A stretch of 64,000 bases of DNA, from the NCBI GenBank assembly GCA_046565595.1, contig JBKHYG010000021.1, positions 7,684 to 71,683 of the forward strand, given 5' to 3'. Shown piece by piece: positions 26,734 to 35,925 of this stretch. The DNA is from JBKHYG01 sp046565595. GTDB taxonomy: Bacteria; Actinomycetota; AC-67. How positions within the stretch are numbered: the stretch's first letter is position 1; every line of letters starts with the position of its first letter. The position numbers were made by a program, and so were the translations under genes. The notes under the pieces were generated by a model, which was not told the origin of the DNA, searched no databases, and saw only the letters and a list, made by a program, of their open reading frames with translations.

Positions 26734-27915
26734 CCAATCGTCGAGGGCCTCCGCTGCTTCTCGAGCCTCTTCGGCATCGTCGAATATCAGTCTCACGGCG
26801 ATCGCAGAATCCGAGCGCGACCGGACGGTCTCGTAGCGGCCTCCTCCCCACCCCTCCCCCACCTTCACTGCGACCCCTTCGGTCAACCCGGTCCCCAGTT
26901 CCGAGTCTCCGTCGATCGTTGTGACGAGATCGAACATCCCGAAGGCTCCGGTCGAGACCCGCTCTATGCCTTCCAAGGAGGCGAACGGCCCGACCGGGAT
27001 CGCCTTCTCGCGGGAGAGGTAGCGCTGCGGGTCGTAGATCTGCTCGCTCGTGGTGGGCGGTTCTTGGTAGGCGCGGTTGACCAACGCCCAGCCTTCGTGC
27101 TCGAGGAGTGCCCCGACGAACCTCTCCCCCATCTCGTAGGGGAATCTCGTGCTATCGACCAGGAACTCAGGTGCATCCACATCGAAGTCTTCGGCTTCGA
27201 AGTCCCGCAGCATCTGCTGGCGTTCGGCGGCGGTCATGAAGCGTCGCATCCAGCGAACCGCGGTGATGTCCGCATCACCCTCGGATAGCGCCTGCATCGC
27301 GAGGCCAGCGTCGTAGCTTTCCCGATCCTCGAAGAGCTCTTCGAGCACCGACAGTTCGAAGTGTTGATCCACCAAGGCATGAGCAAGTTCGTGGGCTGCA
27401 TAGAAGCGACCAGCCTGCGACAGCTCTCCGCCGCGTTCGGTCGTCACGAAGAAGTGGCGGTCCTCGGGTCGGTAGAAGCCAGCGATCGTGCCCGAGTAGA
27501 ACTCGCGCAGGATCTCGACGAGGTTCGCGTCATCAGAGAGCAGGCCTAGATGCCTAAGCGAGAGGGCATCGGCCTCCAGTTCCGACGGGTCAACATCCTG
27601 GTCGATCTGTTGGTTGATGATCTGCCTCATCCCTGCCCTGGTGATCACCTTGACGGTGAAGGCCCCGGTGAACCGCAGCCCTCGGATGCGCTCGACCTGT
27701 TGAGCGATACTGCGGATGGCCGGAGGAAGATCCTCCAGCGGCGACACCGCCGGGGGCTCCTCCCCTGGAGGCTGCGTGGTCGCCGAAGGCAAGGGAGGCA
27801 ACGGCGGAAGCGGCTCGAGCGTCGAGGGGCGCAGTACCGTCAGCCTGAAGATCGAGCCCAGTAACGCTGCGGCGGCGAGCAGGGCTATGACCCCTCGCGC
27901 CCGGCCCCAGATCAT
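26548..27915 (-). CDS. membrane-anchored HExxH metallopeptidase, gluzincin-like
   Basis: A 455-residue protein with an N-terminal membrane helix, a Pro-rich stalk (about 34-65) and a zinc-peptidase core: HELAH at residues 175-179 and a candidate third ligand in SEGDAD (Glu212), the HExxH...E spacing of gluzincins. The active domain should face outside the membrane. The gene overlaps prcA by 4 bp (ATGA) and is thus the last gene of the arc-dop-pup-prcB-prcA series. Its 3' end overlaps lgt on the other strand. Its substrate is unknown; it is not a known proteasome component. Confidence 0.7.
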   Translation of the reverse strand: MIWGRARGVIALLAAAALLGSIFRLTVLRPSTLEPLPPLPPLPSATTQPPGEEPPAVSPLEDLPPAIRSIAQQVERIRGLRFTGAFTVKVITRAGMRQIINQQIDQDVDPSELEADALSLRHLGLLSDDANLVEILREFYSGTIAGFYRPEDRHFFVTTERGGELSQAGRFYAAHELAHALVDQHFELSVLEELFEDRESYDAGLAMQALSEGDADITAVRWMRRFMTAAERQQMLRDFEAEDFDVDAPEFLVDSTRFPYEMGERFVGALLEHEGWALVNRAYQEPPTTSEQIYDPQRYLSREKAIPVGPFASLEGIERVSTGAFGMFDLVTTIDGDSELGTGLTEGVAVKVGEGWGGGRYETVRSRSDSAIAVRLIFDDAEEAREAAEALDDWLAARIPGGTDRVIPGGIARSGPNTAGSFFREAAKIGLVVGDDSRLVQRLIQRERVAASRAA

Positions 27916-28601
27916 CCCTGCAGCAACTGTGCGATCTCGGGCGACTCGAGGCGCCTGAAGGCGCGTCGCGGCGCTTCACGAGCCAGCAGCGCAACCTCCA
28001 ATGCGTCCGGATCGAGCTCGCGTTCCTCTCCGGATGCGCTCTTCAAGGCCTCGATCCCAAGCTTGGTTGCCGCAGGTAGATCGAGGCCGGGCTGATAACC
28101 CTGGCTGAGCAGATCGACGAGGGCCTCAGCGTGGCCTCCCATGGCCATGAAACCGGTCTCGTCGTAGAGGCTGCCGTCGTAGACGACCCGATATAGCTCG
28201 TCACGATCCTGGGTCGCCCCCACCTGGGCGACGAGCACCTCTACCTCGAAGGGCTTCATCTGTTCGGTGAAGACCGATCCGATCGCCTGTGCGTACGCGT
28301 TCGCGATCGCCTTGGCGGTCACATCCTCGCGGCCGTAGGAGTACCCCTTCATGTCTGCCAGCCGAACACCAGCTATCCGCAGGTTCTCGAACTCGTTGTA
28401 CTTGCCGACCGCAGCGAAAGCGATACGGTCGTACAGTTCGCCGATCTTGTGAAGCGTGGCACTGGGGTTCTCTGCGACGATCAGGATGCCAGGCGCGGAT
28501 TCGATGGCGACGATCGAACGCCCCCTCGCGATCCCTTTCCGCGCGTAGTCCGCGCGGTCCTTCATCACCTGCTCTGGCGAAACATAGTAAGGCATCGCCA
28601 T
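27912..28601 (-). CDS. prcA: 20S proteasome alpha subunit
   Basis: A 229-residue alpha-type subunit: PYYVSPEQVMKDRADYARKG is the N-terminal gate/helix H0 region, followed by GIARGRSIVAIES and the proteasome fold. There is no N-terminal catalytic Thr, as expected. Alpha heptamers cap the core and dock the Arc/Mpa ATPase. The ATG overlaps the prcB stop by one base and the stop overlaps the metallopeptidase start (ATGA). Confidence 0.95.
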   Translation of the reverse strand: MAMPYYVSPEQVMKDRADYARKGIARGRSIVAIESAPGILIVAENPSATLHKIGELYDRIAFAAVGKYNEFENLRIAGVRLADMKGYSYGREDVTAKAIANAYAQAIGSVFTEQMKPFEVEVLVAQVGATQDRDELYRVVYDGSLYDETGFMAMGGHAEALVDLLSQGYQPGLDLPAATKLGIEALKSASGEERELDPDALEVALLAREAPRRAFRRLESPEIAQLLQG

Positions 28602-29401
28602 CAGAGGGCTCCCTCATCTGCGAGCTCTGCGGTTATCGTCGCCAGGGTGGCGTCGGGCACGCGCAGGTACCCATCCGATGTGACGGTCGCCACGATCGGG
28701 AAGATGCCGCGCACCAGGTCGGGTCCTCCGGTCGCGGCGTCCTCCTGAGCAGCGTCTGCCAGCGCACGGACCGCCAACTTGATCGCGTCGTCGTTCGCGA
28801 TCCCTGGCTTCCACTCACGACGCAGCGTACCTCGGGCATGCACCCCGCCCGAGCCGGTCGCATGGAACTGGGTCTCCTCGTAACGGCCGCCCACCGCGTC
28901 GTAGCGGTATATCCGACCCTCACCTCGACGATCGTCATAGCCGGAGAAGACCGGGACGACGACCAACCCTTGCATGGCCATCGGGAAGTTGGCCCGGATC
29001 ATCTGCGCCAACCGGTTTGCCTTGCCTTCCAGCGAGAGGTTCTCACCTTCTAGTTTCTCGTAATGCTCGAGCTCGGTCTGGAAGAGCCGCACCATCTCGA
29101 TCGCAGGTCCGGCAGCGCCCGCGATCGCGACCGCCGAGAACCGATCGGCAGGGAACACCTTCTCCATCTTCCGGTCCGCGATCGTGTGGCCCTCGGTGGC
29201 CCGTCTGTCACCCGCAACGACGACACCGTCTGAGGTGACCATGGCGAGGATGGTCGTACCTTCGGGGAAGGTCACCATGCCGCCGGGGCTCTGGGGATGT
29301 GTGGCCTCAGGCGTGACCGTCCGCAGTAGATCCACGAAGGACGGGTTTGGTTCGAACGAGAACGCGGCCTTGGTCCAGGCCGTCGGGAAGTCCTTGCTCA
29401 C
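28601..29401 (-). CDS. prcB: 20S proteasome beta subunit
   Basis: A 266-residue beta subunit with a 48-residue propeptide. Cleavage at FPEG|TTILAMV exposes the catalytic Thr49; DGVVVAGDRRATEG supplies the conserved Asp and AIAGAAGPAIE the core fold, with SGSGG-like TGSGGVHARG later. It provides the proteolytic activity of the 20S core. The start is GTG overlapping the pup stop (GTGA). Confidence 0.96.
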   Translation of the reverse strand: MSKDFPTAWTKAAFSFEPNPSFVDLLRTVTPEATHPQSPGGMVTFPEGTTILAMVTSDGVVVAGDRRATEGHTIADRKMEKVFPADRFSAVAIAGAAGPAIEMVRLFQTELEHYEKLEGENLSLEGKANRLAQMIRANFPMAMQGLVVVPVFSGYDDRRGEGRIYRYDAVGGRYEETQFHATGSGGVHARGTLRREWKPGIANDDAIKLAVRALADAAQEDAATGGPDLVRGIFPIVATVTSDGYLRVPDATLATITAELADEGAL

Positions 29402-29589
29402 TGGCCGCCCTTCTGGACATAGGACCTGACGAATTCCTCGGCGTTGGTCTCCAACACCTCATCGATCTCGTCGAGGATGTCGTCCAGGTCTTCCTTCAGA
29501 TCTTCAGCGGTTTCGGTCGCCTCTGGGGCGTCCTCGACCTGCTGGTCTGCGGTCTCACCCTGTGTCTTCTTCTGGCGTTGTTCAGCCAT
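29398..29589 (-). CDS. pup: prokaryotic ubiquitin-like protein Pup
   Basis: A 63-residue, highly charged and probably disordered protein ending in GGQ, so Dop must first deamidate the C-terminal Gln to Glu before PafA can attach it to substrates. The central EDLKEDLDDILDEIDEVLE forms the helix that binds the Arc/Mpa coiled coils. It lies between dop and prcB, its usual place, and overlaps prcB by 4 bp. Confidence 0.97.
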   Translation of the reverse strand: MAEQRQKKTQGETADQQVEDAPEATETAEDLKEDLDDILDEIDEVLETNAEEFVRSYVQKGGQ

Positions 29590-29618
29590 GGTTCACCTCG
29601 CTGTGATGGACACCCATC

Positions 29619-31121
29619 CTACGAGCGTGGAGGGACATCGCCCGGCGCGCCGCGTAGGGCCGCCACCAAAGCTTCGGCATCCTCGGCCTGCTCGAGGATC
29701 TCACCGACCATCTCCTCGGTCCCCTTCAACGGCTCGTGCATGGGCAGCCTCTGCAGCCGGTCGCCGCCCAGATCGAAGATGATCGAGTCCCACGAGGCGG
29801 CCGCGACCCGGTCCCCGAACCTCTCCAGGACCTTGCCCCGGAAGTAGGCGCGGGTGTCGTTCGGCGGCTCGGTCATCGCTCGATCAACAGATGCGTCGTC
29901 GGTCAGGCGCTCGAGCTTGCCGCTGCGTTCCAGGACATAAGAGATGCCCTTGCTACGACGGACATCGTGGTACTGCAGATCCAGCATATGCAGCTTGGCG
30001 TGACGAGCATCCAGCGAGTGCTTCTCCCGATACTCCTGCAAGACCTTGTATTTCGCGACCCAATCGATCGTCCTAGACATGCTCATCGGATCTCGTTCGA
30101 GTCCAGCGAGGGCCTCCTCCCAGCGCCTGAGTATGTCCGGACCCCAGTCAGGGAGGTCGGCTCGGGTCGCCCATTTCGAGACGGACTCATGCAAGAGCCA
30201 CTGGACCTGGACGGGCGTCATCGAACGGCCGTCCTTCAACCGGATCTGCTCGGCGCAGGTTATGTCTCGAGAGATGCGGCGCAGCGTCGCGACAGGCTTG
30301 TCGATGTGGAGGTCTTCGGGAGCCTGATCATCCTCGAGCATGGACAGGATCAAGGCTGTCACACCCGTCTTCAGCCAGGTCGCTACCTCGCTCATGTTCG
30401 CATCGCCGATGATCACATGCAGGCGCCGGTACTTCTCCGGATCCGCATGCGGTTCGTCGCGCGTGTTGACGATCGGCCGCTTGAGCGTGGTCTCAAGTCC
30501 GACCTCGACCTCGAAGAAGTCTGCCCTCTGGCTGATCCGGTACGGCTGTTCCTCGTCTCGGTCGGTGAGCAGGCCGGCACCCAGGTAGACCTGACGGGTC
30601 ACGAAGTGCGGGATCATCAGCTCCACGATCGCCGGGAACGGGATCTGCCGCGAGACCAGATAGTTCTCGTGACAGCCGTAGGAGACCCCCTTGTTGTCGG
30701 TGTTGTTCTTGTAGACCAGGAACCTGCGGCCGTCGGGGAAGCGCGCACCAGCCATCTCGATGGCTGATTCCATGATCCGCTCCCCCGCCCGGTCGTGTAC
30801 GACGAGGTCGTAAGGGTCGGTGCATTCGGGGGTCGAGTACTCCGGGTGGGCATGATCGACATAGAAGCGCGCACCGTTGGTCAGAACGACGCTCGCCAGC
30901 CCTAGATCCTCATCGGTCGGAGCATCCAAGAGAACCGCGGTCTCGAACCCTCGAGCGTCCCGCAGGGGATGTTCATCTTCGAAGTCCCACCGGATGCGTC
31001 GGAGCTCGCCCGCGTACGAGGTCACCACCGCGCTGGATGCGGTGACCGGGTTCCAGTCCTCGACACCGGTTACGGTGATGCCGTATTCGGTCTCGATCCC
31101 AAGGATCTTCGGGATGGCCAC
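29619..31121 (-). CDS. dop: Pup deamidase / depupylase
   Basis: A 500-residue homologue of PafA. The N-terminus KILGIETEYGITV holds the metal-binding Glu, and the Dop-specific loop (about residues 38-75, rich in Asp and Glu) separates it from ARFYVDHAHPEYSTPEC with the catalytic Asp. It deamidates Pup-Gln and also removes Pup from substrates. It is 10 bp downstream of arc and 29 bp upstream of pup. Confidence 0.95.
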   Translation of the reverse strand: MAIPKILGIETEYGITVTGVEDWNPVTASSAVVTSYAGELRRIRWDFEDEHPLRDARGFETAVLLDAPTDEDLGLASVVLTNGARFYVDHAHPEYSTPECTDPYDLVVHDRAGERIMESAIEMAGARFPDGRRFLVYKNNTDNKGVSYGCHENYLVSRQIPFPAIVELMIPHFVTRQVYLGAGLLTDRDEEQPYRISQRADFFEVEVGLETTLKRPIVNTRDEPHADPEKYRRLHVIIGDANMSEVATWLKTGVTALILSMLEDDQAPEDLHIDKPVATLRRISRDITCAEQIRLKDGRSMTPVQVQWLLHESVSKWATRADLPDWGPDILRRWEEALAGLERDPMSMSRTIDWVAKYKVLQEYREKHSLDARHAKLHMLDLQYHDVRRSKGISYVLERSGKLERLTDDASVDRAMTEPPNDTRAYFRGKVLERFGDRVAAASWDSIIFDLGGDRLQRLPMHEPLKGTEEMVGEILEQAEDAEALVAALRGAPGDVPPRS

Positions 31122-31131
31122 GCGTCAGAGC

Positions 31132-32883
31132 CTAGAGGTACTGCCCCGTGTTTATGTTCTCGATGGACTTCGCACCCTTGTCGGTCTCACCCTGGCTGAC
31201 GAGCGTACGGACATACACGATCCGTTCACCCTTCTTACCCGAGATCCGAGCCCAGTCATCGGGGTTGGTCGTGTTAGGCAGATCCTCGTTCTCCTTGAAC
31301 TCCGCACGGATCGCGTGGATCAGGTCCTCGGTACGGATGCCCTTGATGTTGGTCTCGAGGAACCGCTTGATCGCGTCCTTCTTGGCGCGCGCAACGATGT
31401 TCTCGATCATCGCACCCGAGTTGAAGTCCTTGAAGTAGAGGATCTCCTTATCCCCGTTGGCATAGGTCACCTCGAGGAAACGGTTGGAGTCGTCCTCGGC
31501 GTACATGCGCTCGACCGTCTCCTCGATCATGCGCTCGATCAACTTCTCGCGTCCGCCGGCGACCTGCGTCTCCTCCTCGGCGAGCGGTAGCCCTTCGGTC
31601 AGGTAGATCTTCAGGATCTGCGCCGCGCCGTCACGGTCGGGGCGTTCGATCTTGATCTTCACATCGAGTCGGCCTGGCCGAAGGATCGCGGGATCGATCA
31701 TGTCTTCACGGTTGGAGGCGCCGATCACGATCACATTGCTCAGCGTCTCCACCCCGTCGATCTCGGCCAGCAGCTGCGGGACGATCGTGTTCTCCACATC
31801 GCTGCTGACACCGCTGCCTCGCGTGCGGAACAGCGAATCCATCTCATCAAAGAACACGATGACCGGATGGCCCTCGTCGCTCTTCTCCTTGGCGCGTTGG
31901 AATATCTCGCGGATCTGGCGTTCGGTCTCGCCGACATACTTGTTCAGCAGTTCGGGGCCCTTGATGTTCAGGAAGTACGCCTTGCCGCTGTGCTCGTCGT
32001 TCGCATCAGCCATCCGCTTCGCCAGCGAGTTCGCCACCGCTTTCGCGATCAAGGTCTTGCCGCATCCCGGTGGCCCGTACAGCAGCACACCCTTGGGTGG
32101 CTTGAGCTCATGTTCGACGAACAGTTCGGCATGCAGGAACGGCAACTCGACCGCATCCATGATCTGTTCGATCTGCGGACCCAGTCCGCCGATGTCCTCG
32201 TAGGAGATATCTGGAACCTCTTCCAGGACCAGTTCCTCGACCTCGGCTCTCGGGAGTCGCTCGTAGGCGTATGCGCTGCGAGGTTCGACCATCAACTTGT
32301 CCCCGGCCTTCAACGGCAGATGCTGCAGAGGTTCGGCCAGGTAGACGACCCGCTCGTCGTCGGTGTGTCCTACGACGATGGCACGCTCGGTATCGAGGAC
32401 CTCTTTGAGGCTCATCACCTCACCGACCATCTCGAAGCCGACCGCCGCGACAGCGTTCATCGCCTCGTTCAAGATGACCTCTTGGCCTCGAGCCAGGCTC
32501 TTCGGGTCTAGGTCCACGGCGACATTGACCCGCAGTTTGCGGCCGGAAGTGACGATGTCGATGCTTCCATCCTCGTTCGTCTGAAGGTAGACGCCGAACC
32601 CCGATGGGGGTTGCGTCAGTTTCTCGACCTCATCCTTCAGCGCCTCGACCTGCTCACGGATCTCGGTTAGAGCACCGACGAGCCGCTCGTTCTGAGACTG
32701 CGCGCGCACCAGCCGTTCCCGCGTGTCATCCAGCCGTTGCTCGAGGAGTCGTACCTCGCGGGCGGGCGTTCCTAGGCGCTCGCGGAGGAGCTCAGCCTCT
32801 TCGCGCAGCTGGTCGACCTCGTGCTGGAGTTCGGCGACGCGGTCGCGGTCACCGTCTGCTCCAGGCTCTTGACGCCTTGCCAC
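31132..32883 (-). CDS. arc: proteasome-associated AAA+ ATPase (ARC/Mpa)
   Basis: A 583-residue ring ATPase. An N-terminal coiled coil (RVAELQHEVDQLREEAELL) binds Pup; two OB domains follow, then a AAA domain with Walker A GPPGCGKTLIAKA and Walker B VIVFFDEMDSLF. The C-terminus ends GQYL, the motif that docks in the alpha-ring pockets. It unfolds pupylated proteins into PrcAB. I choose GTG 32881-32883 because GAGAGGAG lies six bases upstream; an ATG 36 bases further up is less well supported. Confidence 0.94.
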   Translation of the reverse strand: MARRQEPGADGDRDRVAELQHEVDQLREEAELLRERLGTPAREVRLLEQRLDDTRERLVRAQSQNERLVGALTEIREQVEALKDEVEKLTQPPSGFGVYLQTNEDGSIDIVTSGRKLRVNVAVDLDPKSLARGQEVILNEAMNAVAAVGFEMVGEVMSLKEVLDTERAIVVGHTDDERVVYLAEPLQHLPLKAGDKLMVEPRSAYAYERLPRAEVEELVLEEVPDISYEDIGGLGPQIEQIMDAVELPFLHAELFVEHELKPPKGVLLYGPPGCGKTLIAKAVANSLAKRMADANDEHSGKAYFLNIKGPELLNKYVGETERQIREIFQRAKEKSDEGHPVIVFFDEMDSLFRTRGSGVSSDVENTIVPQLLAEIDGVETLSNVIVIGASNREDMIDPAILRPGRLDVKIKIERPDRDGAAQILKIYLTEGLPLAEEETQVAGGREKLIERMIEETVERMYAEDDSNRFLEVTYANGDKEILYFKDFNSGAMIENIVARAKKDAIKRFLETNIKGIRTEDLIHAIRAEFKENEDLPNTTNPDDWARISGKKGERIVYVRTLVSQGETDKGAKSIENINTGQYL

Positions 32884-32959
32884 GGCTGCTCCTCTCCGTC
32901 GGATCGGTCGAACCGACATGATGACTCGATCCGGCAAGATCTGGTCATCGATGCGAACG

Positions 32960-32965
32960 ATTATA
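32960..32965 (-). promoter_or_regulatory. candidate -10 element for the arc-dop-pup-prcBA operon
   Basis: On the minus strand there is a perfect TATAAT overlapping the trmI stop codon, about 75 bases before the arc GTG. No good -35 hexamer is visible at 16-18 bp. It would allow proteasome genes to be transcribed separately from trmI. Confidence 0.4.
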
Positions 32966-33782
32966 GGTTCGGGTCCGTTCCATCCCGGCTTGAGGGAGCA
33001 TCCGTACCGGCCAGTAACCGGGCGATGGTCAGGAAGCCCGTGTGCCCAACCATCCGATGATCAGGACGAACGCTGCGTCCTTCCACATGCCAGGTGCGTA
33101 TGAGAGTTTCCGAAGTGATTATGTCGATGAAGCCCAGACGGCGCAGGGTGGCGACCGTCTCTTGCACCTGGGTGGTCGAGGGCACATAGGCGCAGAAGAT
33201 GCCTCCGGGCCGCAGCAGCACCTCCGCACGCTCGGCGACGCGCCAAGGCTCGGGCAGGTCAAGGACCACTCGATCGCTCGGTTCGCTCGGCTCGTAACTG
33301 GTGATATCTCCGACCAGCAACTGCAGTTCGTCCGGGACCGAACCGAGCATCGCGACGATGTTCGACTCGGCCCTGCGGGCATGATCCTCACGCTGCTCGA
33401 GGCTCACGACCCTCCCGTTCGGGCCGACCGCGCGCACCAGCGCCATCGTCAACGCCCCGCTGCCGGTGCCGGCCTCCAAGACGGACACCCCCGGTGCGAT
33501 GTCCGCTCCGACGATGATGCTGCCGATATCCTTGGGGTAGACGACCTGAGCGCCACGCGGCATCTTCACGATGACATCGCTGAGCGTCGGACGCACGACC
33601 GTAACCTTGCTTCCACCCGACAGCGTCAGCCTGGTGCCCTCTTCGATCCCGATGACATCATCATGGGATACGAATCCTGCGTGCGTGTGGAACTGCTGCC
33701 CCTTCTTCAGGGTCACCAGGTAGCGCCTGTCTCTGCCATCCAGGAACAGCGCTCGTTCGCCATCACGCAGAGGGCCTCTCAT
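32961..33782 (-). CDS. trmI: tRNA (adenine-58-N1)-methyltransferase
   Basis: A 273-residue class I methyltransferase. The SAM-binding loop VLEAGTGSGALTMALV lies mid-protein, and VVLDLPEPWRVAE is the TrmI motif IV; an N-terminal beta domain precedes them. It methylates A58 in the tRNA T-loop. The start is the ATG overlapping the stop of the M50 gene (ATGA), not the much longer frame inside that gene. In actinobacteria trmI regularly heads the proteasome cluster. Confidence 0.93.
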   Translation of the reverse strand: MRGPLRDGERALFLDGRDRRYLVTLKKGQQFHTHAGFVSHDDVIGIEEGTRLTLSGGSKVTVVRPTLSDVIVKMPRGAQVVYPKDIGSIIVGADIAPGVSVLEAGTGSGALTMALVRAVGPNGRVVSLEQREDHARRAESNIVAMLGSVPDELQLLVGDITSYEPSEPSDRVVLDLPEPWRVAERAEVLLRPGGIFCAYVPSTTQVQETVATLRRLGFIDIITSETLIRTWHVEGRSVRPDHRMVGHTGFLTIARLLAGTDAPSSRDGTDPNL

Positions 33783-34552
33783 CGTGGGTCGTCGCCTCCT
33801 TCGGTCTCTTCGGCCACACCTGCAGCGGAGAACAGGAAGGTGCCGATCAGCATCGTCCATAGACCCCCTGCGTCCGGGCTCGATCCGCGCCCCAGAGGTT
33901 CGAGCAGAACGAAGACGCCAAGCACGATCAGTCCCGTGGCGAAGGCTCGAGCTACGCGGGCGGCCCAGCGGGTTGCGCGGCCTCGTGCCCCGGTCACACG
34001 CCAAAGTATCGAACGCAGGATGCGCCCTCCATCCATCGGGAACGCAGGGATCAGGTTGAACACGGCGAGGGCGAGGTTGATCCACGCGTAGGCGCCCCAA
34101 GCGCCGCTCAGTCCCTCGGCTGCGGGCTCCAAGGTGCGCGCGATACCCGCGAGCGTGGTCGCTACGACCAGAGAGAGGATCGGGCCAGCGATCGCGACCT
34201 GATATTCGATCTGGGGCCGCTTGGCTAGCCCCACGATCTGACTGACGCCTCCGAAGGCGAACAGCGTGATCTGGTCACATCTCATGCCGTGGGCGCGTGC
34301 TACGAGAGCATGTGCAAGCTCGTGGGCCACGATGCTGGCTGCTACCGGGATCACCGAGACGAGGGCAGCGACGACCAACACCGTCCTAGATGAGCCGCGG
34401 AACAGCGGCAGCGCGATCACGGGGTAGGTGAACAGCGTCAGGATCATGACGCTCAGCAACCACGAAGGATGGATGACCAGCGGGATGCCGGAGAGGCTGA
34501 AGAGGCGGAAGCCCTCGGCGGGCGGCCGCGGGGAGCGCGGTCCCTTCGCCAT
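33779..34552 (-). CDS. M50 family site-2-type intramembrane metalloprotease
   Basis: A 257-residue polytopic protein with the zinc motif HELAH at residues 77-81 and the partner motif FNLIPAFPMDGGRILRS near 165-180, which supplies the third ligand. These proteases cut within membrane helices, often to release anti-sigma or regulatory factors. No CBS domains are present, so it is the short form. An N-terminal SLSGIPLVIHPSW is typical of the group. It is coupled to trmI by an ATGA overlap. Confidence 0.9.
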   Translation of the reverse strand: MAKGPRSPRPPAEGFRLFSLSGIPLVIHPSWLLSVMILTLFTYPVIALPLFRGSSRTVLVVAALVSVIPVAASIVAHELAHALVARAHGMRCDQITLFAFGGVSQIVGLAKRPQIEYQVAIAGPILSLVVATTLAGIARTLEPAAEGLSGAWGAYAWINLALAVFNLIPAFPMDGGRILRSILWRVTGARGRATRWAARVARAFATGLIVLGVFVLLEPLGRGSSPDAGGLWTMLIGTFLFSAAGVAEETEGGDDPR

Positions 34553-34674
34553 GTGGGCGATGTTAGTCGCCTGCTGAGGTGGGTTCCGCGGGATCCGCGG
34601 CGATCTAGTTCCTTTCAGGGCCGCGCCAGGTCCTCACTTCGAACCGGCCGCACACCCCGCTAGAACCCTGCCCC

Positions 34675-35451
34675 TCAGAGTTTCTGCCAGATCACCAACA
34701 CGCCGGCGATGTCTCCGGCATCGAGGGTCCGCATATGCGTGCTCCCCCGGTAGGTCCATCTGTACATGGTCTGTGTGTGTCGCCCCGCGTCACTTAGCGC
34801 GAAGGGCCAAGAGGTCGTCTTATTGCCGATGTCGTCGAGTCCCAGGGCGTGCCCGAGCTCATGGGTGATGACCGATTGGACATCTAGCCATGCTGCCGTC
34901 GCAGTGCCGATGGTGCCACTGGCTTCGCCCGCTAGTGCTTCGACGCCGGAAGCCTGCTTCCAGGTCTCGGTCTTGTTCAAGACGATGTCTACCTCGACGA
35001 TCGAGTGGGCAGCTCGACCTGAGGATCCTTCGAACCAGATGCAAGCGACCGCAGCCGCCCCAGGTATCCCGCAACTGTTCGGGTTCCCCCAGGAGATCGT
35101 GTTCTTCCCATCGCGACCGAAGCCGCTGCTGGTCGTCCCACCGTAGGTGAAAGCGTTCCCGGAGGGCCATGCCATGTTCCACGCATCGAGCGAGCCTTCG
35201 ACCGCAGCGAGGAAGTCTGCGTTCGCTACCTTGGATCCGCTGGTATCTGCGAGGAAACTCATCGGCACGGAGGCCGGATACTCGCGGCAGGTTCGGAACA
35301 GAAGGCCTGGCGTGTCGGGCGTGCATTCGTGTGAGGCCTTCACGGCGCCGGTGGCCGATCCGAGCACAGCCGTCGGTGCCGCCGCTAGAGCGAGGACCGC
35401 AAGCCCAGCGACCATCCTGGTCGCGAACTTGGAGGTACTGCGCTCTGTCAT
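34675..35451 (-). CDS. secreted matrixin-like metzincin protease
   Basis: A 258-residue exported protein. The signal sequence VLALAAAPTAVLGSA is followed by a M10-like domain with HELGHALGLDD at 197-207, the metzincin zinc motif with Asp in place of the usual third His, and a probable Met-turn in TQTMYRW. Two cysteine pairs may form disulfides. It lies 10 bp after a 52-residue ORF and below a structured leader. Substrate unknown. Confidence 0.82.
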   Translation of the reverse strand: MTERSTSKFATRMVAGLAVLALAAAPTAVLGSATGAVKASHECTPDTPGLLFRTCREYPASVPMSFLADTSGSKVANADFLAAVEGSLDAWNMAWPSGNAFTYGGTTSSGFGRDGKNTISWGNPNSCGIPGAAAVACIWFEGSSGRAAHSIVEVDIVLNKTETWKQASGVEALAGEASGTIGTATAAWLDVQSVITHELGHALGLDDIGNKTTSWPFALSDAGRHTQTMYRWTYRGSTHMRTLDAGDIAGVLVIWQKL

Positions 35452-35461
35452 GTCGGTTCCG

Positions 35462-35620
35462 TCAGCGGGTCGCGAGCATCGTCTCGACGGCGTTCAGAGC
35501 CTTCGAGCGCACACGCTCTAGCCGCAGCATCGCCTCGGCGAGCCGGCGGTCGAGGTCGTCATCGTTCGGGCGCGCGAAAGCCTCCTGCGCTGAACGCTGG
35601 TTGCGATCCCTCTCAGTCAT
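35462..35620 (-). CDS. small 52-residue helical protein, unknown
   Basis: ATG at 35618-35620 is preceded by a purine-rich GGGGAGATGGGGAAT and opens a 52-residue frame ending at 35462, ten bases before the metzincin gene. The sequence is charged and helical (DDLDRRLAEAMLRLERVRSK) with no membrane segment. No family recognised. The ribosome-binding site and tight spacing to the next gene support it being real. Confidence 0.5.
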   Translation of the reverse strand: MTERDRNQRSAQEAFARPNDDDLDRRLAEAMLRLERVRSKALNAVETMLATR

Positions 35621-35925
35621 ATTCCCCATCTCCCCATCAGTGCCCCGAAGGGCTGTCGGTCACGGTGCCTTCGCTCCTCCCATGAGCTGGGGTCCGTGTT
35701 CCCTCTCGACACTGATAACGAGCCCGAGGCTTGAGCGTTCGGGGTGCGTGCAAGGAGTTTCGCAGAAAGGTTCCTCACGAAAGGGAACATCCCTGCTTCC
35801 GAGACATCTCGGGTGTGCACCGCCGTGAGCGAGGATCTTCGCGGAAACCGACATCAACACCGCGGAAGCGGTCCCCGTGGGGACCGCTTCCAACTTCTGC
35901 GCACCACCGCAGAGGTTCTTGGTGG
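35621..35925. other. structured intergenic stretch without a gene
   Basis: About 300 bases upstream of the 52-residue ORF and metzincin gene (minus strand) and downstream of the DUF5667 gene. No convincing ORF. It holds several inverted repeats: GGGAACATCCC at 35783-35793, a CCGAG/CTCGG hairpin at 35799-35812, and a long hairpin at 35864-35891. It could be a structured 5' leader; I do not recognise a known riboswitch class. Confidence 0.45.
35864..35891 (-). terminator. 13-bp perfect hairpin after the DUF5667 gene
   Basis: The arms GGAAGCGGTCCCC and GGGGACCGCTTCC are perfectly complementary with a 2-base centre. It lies 35 bases beyond the DUF5667 stop on the minus strand. No T-tract follows, so it is either a U-less terminator or the first helix of the downstream leader. 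Confidence 0.5.

Noticed and set aside
32884..32937. Longer arc start at 32937 or ATG 32919
   Set aside because: The GTG at 32883 has a strong GAGAGGAG ribosome-binding site and removes sequence unlike the family.
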